DNA of 64,000 nucleotides from Myripristis murdjan (taxonomy: Eukaryota; Chordata; Actinopteri; Holocentriformes; Holocentridae): positions 26,149,390 through 26,213,389 of the forward strand of contig NC_043986.1 in assembly GCF_902150065.1 (NCBI RefSeq), given 5' to 3'. Shown here piece after piece: positions 47,601 through 55,256 of this stretch (its first letter is position 1; every line of letters starts with the position of its first letter). The position numbers were made by a program, and so were the translations under genes. The notes under the pieces were generated by a model. It was not told the DNA's origin. It did no database searches and saw only the letters and a program-made list of their open reading frames with translations.

Positions 47601-48548
47601 TGTCTTTAGCCTACAATAAGAGAGTGTGTCTGTCTGTCTGTAGCCTACAATAAGGGTGTCTGTCTGTCTTTAGCCTACAATAAGGGTGTCTGTCTGTCTT
47701 TAGCCTACAATAAGGGAGTGTGTCTGTCTGTCTTTAGCCTACAATAAGAGAGTGTGTCTGTCTGTCTGTAGCCTACAATAAGGGTGTCTGTCTGTCTGTA
47801 GCCTACAATAAGGGTGTCTGTCTGTCTTTAGCCTACAATAAGGGAGTGTGTCTGTCTGTCTTTAGCCTACAATAAGAGAGTGTGTCTGTCTGTCTTTAGC
47901 CTACAATAAGGGTGTCTGTCTGTCTTTAGCCTACAATAAGGCAGTGTGTCTGTCTGTCTTTAGCCTACAATAAGAGAGTGTGTCTGTCTGTCTTTAGCCT
48001 ACAATAAGGCAGTGTGTCTGTCTGTCTTTAGCCTACAATAAGGGAGTGTGTCTGTCTGTCTTTAGCCTACAATAAGGGGGTGTGTCTGTCTGTCTCCAGC
48101 CTACAATAAGGCAGTGTGTCTGTCTGTCTTTAGCCTACAATAAGGGAGTGTGTCTGTCTGTCTTTAGCCTACAATAAGGGAGTGTGTCTGTCTGTCCTCA
48201 GCCTACAATAAGGGAGTGTGTCTGTCTGTCCTCAGCCTACAATAAGGGTGTCTGTCTGTCTTTAGCCTACAATAAGGGAGTGTGTCTGTCTGTCCTCAGC
48301 CTACAATAAGGGAGTGTGTCTGTCTGTCCTCAGCCTACAATAAGGGTGTCTGTCTGTCTTTAGCCTACAATAAGGCAGTGTGTCTGTCTGTCCTCAGCCT
48401 ACAATAAGGGAGGTGTCTGTCTGTCCTCAGCCTACCTGACGACCTTGAGGATGGTGTTCCTGTAGCGGAGGTGGTCGGACTGGACATTGGGGTTGGACAG
48501 AGCTCTCCTCAGCTCCCTCACCATGTCCTCGCTGCCCAGATAAGGCAT
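36173..48548 (-). CDS. ap4b1: AP-4 complex subunit beta-1, complete, 13 coding exons
   Basis: This is the beta subunit of the AP-4 coat, which sorts cargo (ATG9A among others) at the trans-Golgi network. The exons, high to low, are 48548-48436, 46095-45871, 45766-45636, 45242-45095, 43490-43205, 42859-42761, 41760-41649, 40856-40773, 40517-40414, 40307-40100, 40005-39688, 37434-37282 and 36621-36173. The total is 2,430 nt and 809 aa (human 739), with every junction in phase. It starts [17 protein letters not shown]. Trunk signatures include [82 protein letters not shown] and APYVLEVF. A less conserved hinge follows in exons 11-12, then the C-terminal appendage with [15 protein letters not shown] and [13 protein letters not shown]. 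Introns hold a minisatellite (intron 1), a Tc1-type remnant (intron 11) and otherwise plain sequence. Confidence 0.96.
37435..37620 (-). repeat. Long polypyrimidine tract before ap4b1 exon 12
   Basis: The plus strand is almost pure G/A for about 180 bases, so the gene strand has an unusually long C/T run ending at the exon 12 acceptor CCGCAG. Confidence 0.75.
37703..38121. mobile_element. Internally deleted Tc1-type element (same family as 17822-19228)
   Basis: The ends are CAGTTAGGTCCATAAGTATT at the left and AATACTTATGGACCTAACTG at the right. The inner phrases GGATTTCAAATGGAGCAATC and GTCATGGAATAATGAGG recur in the longer copy inside cfap126. The left repeat is short (about 115 bp), the right one about 200 bp or more, and the transposase region is gone. 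It lies in ap4b1 intron 11. Confidence 0.8.
38122..39687. other. Rest of ap4b1 intron 11
   Basis: Apart from a (CA)n tract at 39124-39164, no exon or named repeat is seen. Confidence 0.45.
39124..39164 (+). repeat. (CA)n microsatellite
   Basis: An uninterrupted run of about 20 units in ap4b1 intron 11. Confidence 0.95.
43491..45094. other. ap4b1 intron 4, nothing identified
   Basis: Plain intronic sequence with a short CA-rich stretch near 45031-45062. No exon, RNA gene or named repeat is recognised. Confidence 0.4.
46096..46330 (-). repeat. Polypyrimidine tract upstream of ap4b1 exon 2
   Basis: The plus strand is G/A-rich for about 230 bases immediately beyond the exon 2 acceptor, so the gene strand carries a very long pyrimidine tract ending CTCTCTCTCAG. 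Confidence 0.7.
46628..48435 (-). repeat. 34/30-bp minisatellite array in ap4b1 intron 1
   Basis: This is a tandem array of about 1.8 kb, roughly 55 units. On the plus strand the unit reads CCTACAATAAGG(G/C/A)A, then GTGTGTCTGTCTGT, then CTTTAG (34 bp). A 30-bp variant lacks the AGTG-type step, and there are end variants CCTCAG, TCCAG and TGTAG. On the gene strand each unit contains CTCCCTTATTGTAGG. The array's right edge is the splice donor of ap4b1 exon 1: the intron begins GTAGGCTGAGGACAGACAGA, which is itself repeat sequence. Confidence 0.95.
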
Positions 48549-49080
48549 GCTGGCTGCAAGGGCAACAAGACACATCCAGCACATTGAGAAAAAAAAAAAA
48601 AACAACCACACCAAATACTGACTTACAGCTTGGTCACTGTCAGAAGAGGGAGAAGCAAAGGCCCTGTGACACCGGGGTTAACAATATGAGTTTCTTCACA
48701 TGGACATTTAAAATAGTAGTAGACAAAAATTAGGCTGTATTTTCAATTCACTACTGATTTATTGGAACAGCGTTGTAAGGTAACAGGGTGGAAGGTATCG
48801 TGCTAGTTTTATTCAGTGAAACACACCTCATAAACCTACAAGACAGCGACTTTCTATTCTGCGGCTATGTATATAGACATTTACATTTGTATTCTTTAAA
48901 CTTATTTACCATATACTTACCTTGTATACTTCAACCAGGCTTACTTTCATGCATGACACTGCCGAAACGATTAGTTTGTTTACAGTCGCTCTGCCGACTT
49001 CCGCATTTCTTCTTCTGTTTGGTCAAAACGGGGCGGTAAAATAAGCGTAGAGTCGTATGCTGCCCCCTGATGGCTAGGAA
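48549..49080 (-). promoter_or_regulatory. ap4b1: ap4b1 5' UTR exon and promoter region
   Basis: The start codon is preceded by an acceptor (CCTTGCAG, then CCAGC and ATG) at about 48554-48555. A perfect donor, CAAG followed by GTAAGTAT, lies on the same strand with its exon end at 48921. A non-coding first exon from about 49000 to 48921 is therefore likely. An ETS-like ACTTCCG lies near 48998 and a CTCF-like GCCCCCTGATGG at about 49062-49073. Confidence 0.55.
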
Positions 49081-49309
49081 CGGAAATTACCATCTACATT
49101 TCTGCACCACCAAGTATCCCATAAAAGAATACGAGCACAACAAAGTGGCTATCGTCCGTACATGGAGAAACTTAAAACTGAGAAGAATCCAGGCTGGAGA
49201 GAGAGAATTCAGATTGTGATAGACTGTGATAGATACACTCCATAACTTTGTATGGGTGGGCGAACACATTAGGATAATTTTCCACCAGACAATCCATTTA
49301 GGAAATATA

Positions 49310-50936
49310 CAGTACAGGCCAAAAGTTTGGACACACCTTCTCATTCAATGCGTTTTCTTTATTTTCATGACTATTTACATTGAAGATTCTAACTGAAGGC
49401 ATCAAAACTATGAATGAACACATGTGGAGTTATGTACTTAACAAAAAAAGGTGAAATAACTGAAAACATATTTTATATTCTAGTTTCTTCAAAATAGCCA
49501 CCCTTTGCTCTGATTACTGCTCGGCACACTCTTGGCATTCTCTCGATGAGCTTCAAGAGGTAGTCACCTGAAATGGTTTTCACTTCACAGGTGTGCCTTA
49601 TTAGGGTTAATTAGTGGAATTTCTTGCTTTATCAATGGGGTTGGGACCATCAATTGTGTTGTGCAGAAGTCAGGTTACTACACAGCCGACAGCCCTATTG
49701 GACAACTGTTAAAATTCATATTATGGCAAGAACCAATCAGCTAACTAAAGAAAAACGAGTGGCCATCATTACTTTAAGAAATGAAGGTCAGTCAGTCCGG
49801 AAAATTGCAAAAACTTTAACTGTGTCCCCAAGTGGAGTCGCAAAAACCATCAAGCGCTACAACGAAACTGGCACACATGAGGACCGACCCAGGAAAGGAA
49901 GACCAAGAGTCACCTCTGCTTCTGAGGACAAGTTCATCCGAGTCACCAGCCTCAGAAATGGCAAGTTAACAGCAGCTCAGATCAGAGACCAGATAAATGC
50001 CACACAGAGTTCTAGCAGCAGACCCATCTCTAGAACAACTGTTAAGAGGAGACTGCGCGAATCAGGCCTTCATGGTCAAATAGCTGCTAGGAAACCACTG
50101 CTAAGGAGAGGCAACAAGCAGAAGAGATTTGTTTGGGCCAAGAAACACAAGGAATGGACATTAGACCAGTGGAAATCTGTGCTTTGGTCTGATGAGTCCA
50201 AATTTGAGATCTTTGGTTCCAACCGCCGTGTCTTTGTGAGACGCAGAAAAGGTGAACGGATGGATTCCACATGCCTGGTTCCCACTGTGAAGCATGGAGG
50301 AGGAGGTGTGATGGTGTGGGGGTGTTTTGCTGGTGACACTGTTGGGGATTTATTCAAAATTGAAGGCACACTGAACCAGCTTGGCTACCACAGCATCCTG
50401 CAGCGACATGCCATCCCATCCGGTTTGCGTTTAGTTGGACGATCATTTATTTTTCAACAGGACAATGACCCCAAACACACCTCCAGGCTGTGTAAGGGCT
50501 ATTTGACCAAGAAGGAGAGTGATGGAGTGCTGCAGCAGATGACCTGGCCTCCACAGTCACCGGACCTGAACCCAATCGAGATGGTTTGGGGTGAGCTGGA
50601 CCGCAGAGTGAAGGCAAAGGGGCCAACAAGTGCTAAACACCTCTGGGAACTCCTTCAAGACTGTTGGAAAACCATTTCAGGTGACTACCTCTTGAAGCTC
50701 ATCAAGGGAATACCAAGAGTGTGCAAAGCAGTAATCAGAGCAAAGGGTGGCTATTTTGAAGAAACTAGAATATAAAACATGTTTTCAGTTATTTCACCTT
50801 TTTTTGTTAAGTACGTAACTCCACGTGTTCATTCATAGTTTTGATTCCTTCAGTTAGAATGTACAATGTAAATAGTCATGAAAATAAAGAAAACGCATTG
50901 AATGAGAAGGTGTGTCCAAACTTTTGGCCTGTACTG
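49310..50936 (+). mobile_element. Near-perfect Tc1/mariner transposon, DD38E type
   Basis: This is a 1.63-kb DNA transposon flanked by TA at 49308-49309 and 50937-50938. The inverted repeats begin CAGTACAGGCCAAAAGTTTG and are about 270 bp long (49310-49581 and 50667-50936), with only a handful of mismatches. The right repeat overlaps the 3' end of the transposase gene. The strong repeat match and the uninterrupted coding region point to a recent insertion. It lies between ap4b1 and sephs2. Confidence 0.93.
49723..50775 (+). CDS. Tc1-type transposase, uninterrupted
   Basis: The 350-aa protein cuts and pastes its own element at TA sites. The start chosen is MARTNQLTKEKRVAII, which fits the family's N-terminal paired-like helix-turn-helix (SVRKIAKTLTVSPSGVAKTI, about residues 24-43). 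The GRPR AT-hook-like motif follows at about residues 59-62. The catalytic triad is Asp157 (WSDESKF), Asp247 (QQDNDPKHTS) and Glu286 (SPDLNPIEMVWGEL). That leaves 38 residues between the second Asp and the Glu, against 34 in Sleeping Beauty-like Tc1 elements. The KHGGGGVMVWGCF box is intact. The last 36 codons lie within the right inverted repeat. All three catalytic residues are present, so it could be functional, but that is inference. Confidence 0.93.
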   Translation: MARTNQLTKEKRVAIITLRNEGQSVRKIAKTLTVSPSGVAKTIKRYNETGTHEDRPRKGRPRVTSASEDKFIRVTSLRNGKLTAAQIRDQINATQSSSSRPISRTTVKRRLRESGLHGQIAARKPLLRRGNKQKRFVWAKKHKEWTLDQWKSVLWSDESKFEIFGSNRRVFVRRRKGERMDSTCLVPTVKHGGGGVMVWGCFAGDTVGDLFKIEGTLNQLGYHSILQRHAIPSGLRLVGRSFIFQQDNDPKHTSRLCKGYLTKKESDGVLQQMTWPPQSPDLNPIEMVWGELDRRVKAKGPTSAKHLWELLQDCWKTISGDYLLKLIKGIPRVCKAVIRAKGGYFEETRI

Positions 50937-50939
50937 TAT

Positions 50940-51340
50940 ATATTTAGGGCCCGAGCCCTCCAGAGGAGAGGGCCCTATTGTTATTTTTTTTAAATTCAGT
51001 TGAGTTGTACAAATGTCTGCACCAGATTTGGGTATGATAGTAGCGATGACAATAAATCTTCAAACTGAAAATACATTCTCATACATTTGCTAATGGACAT
51101 ATATCTTCTCATGAGTTAAATTACATTCAAGTTGTCCAAGATGTGCTGGGCCTTCTTGTAACCCCATCAACACCACAGAATATAAGATTCCCCCTAGTGG
51201 GACAACAAATTTAACCTTGAACCCCTGGCAGGTCCTGGACCCCCCGACAGGTGTATATCCTATGTAACGCAGCTGTTGAATCAAACTACAACAGCAAAAC
51301 GCAATTCTTCTGCAAAGTATTCACATCACACACCCAAACA
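50940..51340. other. Spacer between the transposon and the sephs2 3' end
   Basis: It begins with GGGCCCGAGCCCTCCAGAGG and then GAGGGCCCTATTG, a motif from a common teleost interspersed repeat, followed by a LINE-like AATAAATCTTCAAACTG tail near 51049. No gene is seen. Confidence 0.45.
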
Positions 51341-51366
51341 GTAGTTAGGTACGTGTTGATGATGGT

Positions 51367-51372
51367 TTTATT
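51367..51372 (-). terminator. sephs2: Poly(A) signal of sephs2
   Basis: AATAAA on the gene strand lies about 82 nt downstream of the SECIS hairpin. It gives a 3' UTR of roughly 1.05 kb. Confidence 0.75.
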
Positions 51373-51453
51373 GATTGTGAAAAGCAGGGAAATCTACAAA
51401 CACAAACAGCCTCAGACTTCCAGCAAGCAAGGCCGGCCCCCGTCCAAAGGCAA

Positions 51454-51508
51454 ACATCCGCTCCACCCGCCCCCACAGGCTGGGGTTTACAAGGCAGAGC
51501 TTCATCAA
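51454..51508 (-). promoter_or_regulatory. sephs2: SECIS element in the sephs2 3' UTR
   Basis: On the gene strand a 5' ATGA (51505-51502) is followed by the stem GCTCTGCCT (51500-51492). Next come TGT, the AAA bulge (51488-51486), the mini-stem CCCC/GGGG (51485-51482 with 51474-51471) around a 7-base loop, the returning stem GGGTGGAGC (51468-51460), and GGAT with the 3' GA (51458-51457). Stem pairing is complete over nine positions, counting G-U pairs. This is the layout of a form 2 SECIS: an ATGA/GA quartet, unpaired A's about 13 nt further on, and an extra apical mini-helix. Confidence 0.85.
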
Positions 51509-52331
51509 CAGGAAGGGGGGTGGGCTTTGTGCTGGACAGCCAATCAGCTAAGAGAGATGGCACTCCGAACACCGACACCGGTCCAGGGAAAGCTGCTCAA
51601 CCCTCTCTCTGGGACATGTGGGCGGAGCCAGGTGCCATGACAGATGGACCAATTTTTATTCACAAGATACATTCACCAACATGAGACATCAATATCAACC
51701 ACTTCCAAAAGAAAAAGACAAAAACAAAAAACAAATTCCCCACAGCCACACAGCCCTATAACACCCACATGATGATAAAACTCTATCTCTTGCTCTCTCT
51801 CTCACACTCACACACACACACTTACACTATTTTTTCCATCATTCACCGAATTTGGCAAATAACTTTTTGGAATGTTTCTTTCTTTGCAACTGAAACAATC
51901 ATTTTCAGAGAATACTTTTTTTTGCATTTGGACAAAATATACAAACACAGCTGTCTGTGTTGAGTAGGCAGGGGAAGTAAAGGCAACAGAGCACAGATAA
52001 TTGTAGAAGGGATAGTTGAGGGGCAGTGGAGCATGCTACCCTGAATTTACATTTTGCTCCATGATGGTGAACGGTAAGCGTGGCTGGGGATTTAGTGGCT
52101 CCTGGTAGGATACCAAACATGGATAAATATAGTTTGTGCTGTTCATTCCCTCCCCCACCTTTAAGAGATGATGGCGATGAGGATTTTGGTCTGTTTGCTC
52201 TCAGCCTTTTGGCTGAACAGGGGAATGAGATGGACAGCAAGAGCAACACACTCACCCAAAAATATACCCCCACACACACAGTCACCAACCCACACACACA
52301 CGCTTACCAACCCACACACACACGCTCACCA

Positions 52332-52334
<3 letters not shown>

Positions 52335-52381
<47 letters not shown>
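52335..52381 (+). repeat. (CA)n microsatellite in sephs2 3' UTR
   Basis: A CA run of about 20 units, preceded at about 52268-52334 by a tandem ACCAACCCACACACACACGC-type unit. On the sephs2 strand it is a (GT)n tract about 30 nt after the stop codon. Confidence 0.9.
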
Positions 52382-52382
<1 letters not shown>

Positions 52383-52408
52383 AGAGTGCGTCAGAGGGGC
52401 AGTAGTGT

Positions 52409-52660
52409 CTATGACAGATTGGGGCTTGGGGCAGGGCTGGTGGAGCTGTTGTCCTGATTGGCTGCTTGGCTTCCTCTGGGCGGGACCTCAATAATGCGGG
52501 GTTTGTCAATGATGCGAGCGCGACGGTCGCCTTTCTCTACGATTCCAATGATCCAGGCTCCACCCATCGCCCCCTGACCTCCGAACCCAGAGCCCTGGCT
52601 TTTCATCTCGGAGCAAAACTTTGCTGCCTGCTCTCTGGGCAGACACACCAGTAGCCCACC

Positions 52661-52711
<51 letters not shown>

Positions 52712-55197
52712 TGGCAGAGTGAGAATGATACACATTGCTTTGCTGAAACTATCCTTTTATTTAAAAATCAGCCAATCAGGGTTATGTATAATCACTATAA
52801 TGAGGCTCTTCACTGATCACAACTCACACATTTCAGTGTTGTTGCAGTGTGAAATCTGCCTGAACTCTAAGAATTAAATTTCTGCAAGAAGCCCTTCAGG
52901 TGACAGTTTGGGTTCTCACCTATATACGGGTAACTGGGTGAATTGCTTGTTCTTGCAACAGGAAATGAGCTGAGGGGTCAACCCTAGAGGATTTATTACA
53001 CTCGTGTGGAGTAGCAGACTGTTCTTAAGTCTCTGTGTGTTCATACCAGAAGTCTCAGCTGACGTGCCCTGAACCAGGTTGAAGAGGTTTCCACAGGCTT
53101 TACTGATGGCGGCCATCTTGGCTATGATTGGCAGGTTGTGGATGACGAAGGCCACCTCGTTTCGTTGCTGTGCTGCCAGGTTGTTAGCGTGGCCCAACAA
53201 CCCAAAACCAGTCACGTCCGTTGCTGCGTGGGCCTGGAACTTGTGCATCAGGCCTGCCGCTGGAGAAAAACAAAACATATCTATATATACACATCACTAA
53301 TGACAGGTACAATGTTTCTAAGGACTCGCTAACTTTATTTGTAAGGCACTTTGCTTTTTGCTAAGGATAACAAAGTACTTTATGATCAAGACAGAAAAAA
53401 AATGATAATAATAAAAAATAAAAAAATAGTTACTCAAAAGCTGCCAGTGGTAAAAACAAAGACAGAGCAGGTATAAACTGATGTGGATTCTTGATTTACA
53501 AAACATACAAATTCAGAGTTTTTAGAGGAAACAAACTGTGGCATATAAAAACCATGTAGAATGTCTCATTATATAAGTTTCAGCTTTTTAGTTTTTGAGA
53601 AGTGCTTCACTGTTAAGACAGAGATTAAACCAGAGAGATACCAAAAAATCTCACATATTCAGCTTTTCTGAAAATATCTAACAAGTACCCACAGCAGATC
53701 CATGTCATTTAATTTGTAACTGCTTTAAATATAATTACATTTTTTTTTTATATAATCCAACATTTTTTCCTTTTTTTAATGTTGGCTGTAAGGCTGTCAG
53801 TATAGTCAGATTAACTTTTACGACCCAGTGAAACTGGCTGTTATATAATTTTATTTTATTTTAAAGATGAAATGGCCAATAATCTTTATGGAGCAACATC
53901 AAAAGGAAAACCTCAGCGCACTTTGTGACCAAAGGTTAATTCACCTGTGCGATTTAGTGTTGCCATGGAGAACATGGCTTCCTGATAGGCCTCTTTCACC
54001 TCCTCCTTGGTGACAACCAGCTTGATCTTGTTCCATCTTTCAGGCTGGTGAAGACAGAAGCGGTGGACAGAGAGGGTGAAGTGGAAAATACAATCAATCT
54101 TCAGCAGAGAAATGTGTCAATAACATGACGCGACACTGCCACTGGAAATGTTGTGCGCAACATTTGTGCCGAGCTGCTGACCTGGTCAAGCCATTGGTGA
54201 GCGTTGACGGCAACCTGCGTCCCCAAAGGTTTAGTGAGAACCAAGACGTCACCTGGAACCGCACCATCTGGCCTGGAACACACACACACGCGCACACTCA
54301 CACACGCTTTATAAGAGGCTCATTTCATGCCAAATCTCTTTTGTTGGAACAGCAAAACTGACAAAGGCTATTGTATTTATGATCAGATTTGAAGGAAAAA
54401 TCCACCCGAAGACCTTTAACACTGTTTGAGCTATTGGTGATGTGCCTTGCATTTCTGGGTTCATTTTATTGTTTGTGTGTGAATTTGGTCAAACAAAGAC
54501 GAGGTGAAATCACATCAAAAATAAATATTGCTTTTTAGATCAATCATGAGGCTTCTTTCTATAGCAATCGTTCCACAATCAACAATACAGGGCGAAATCC
54601 TTAATAGAAGAGGCAGTGATACCAATTTCTCCACCGACAGTGGCTTACTGATTAACTAGCTGGCAGGTTTGCTACATTTATAATCCTATCCTTGACTAAA
54701 AACAACAAACTAATGCCTGCTCTCTGGTTGTTGTGTTCAAGTGAATACATCACAAAATAACTCCTGGACCGCACTGAACATCGCAAACAGGTAATGTCTA
54801 ACAGCGTGATATAACCCAAGGTTGTACTTTGCAAAAATGACTTGCTTGCTGCTGACGTAACAGAGACACAGGGACACATCAGAGTTTTCACACTCACATA
54901 ATGAACTCGTTAGGCTGGCAGACAACTGAAGCTACTCCTCCAATGATGATCCAGGGGTTAACCACTGTCTGGCCACCTGTCACCGAAGTGCCTCCCTCCT
55001 CTGCAGCGTCACGAAACCCTCGCATCATCAGCGGCATCACACGCTCACGCTCCTGGTTAATATATGCACACACAACAAATTGGAAACAGTTTATAAGGGA
55101 GGACAACTGGTATCAGCTAAATGAAGTCAGCATATTTAAGTAAAACTCACACAATCAGCACTTACTGTAACATTCACACACTGACAACAATGACCTC

Positions 55198-55256
<59 letters not shown>

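Noticed and set aside
46628-48435. Regularly spaced repeats resembling a CRISPR array
   Set aside because: There are no unique spacers. The units are head-to-tail, vary in length, and lie in a vertebrate intron. It is a minisatellite.
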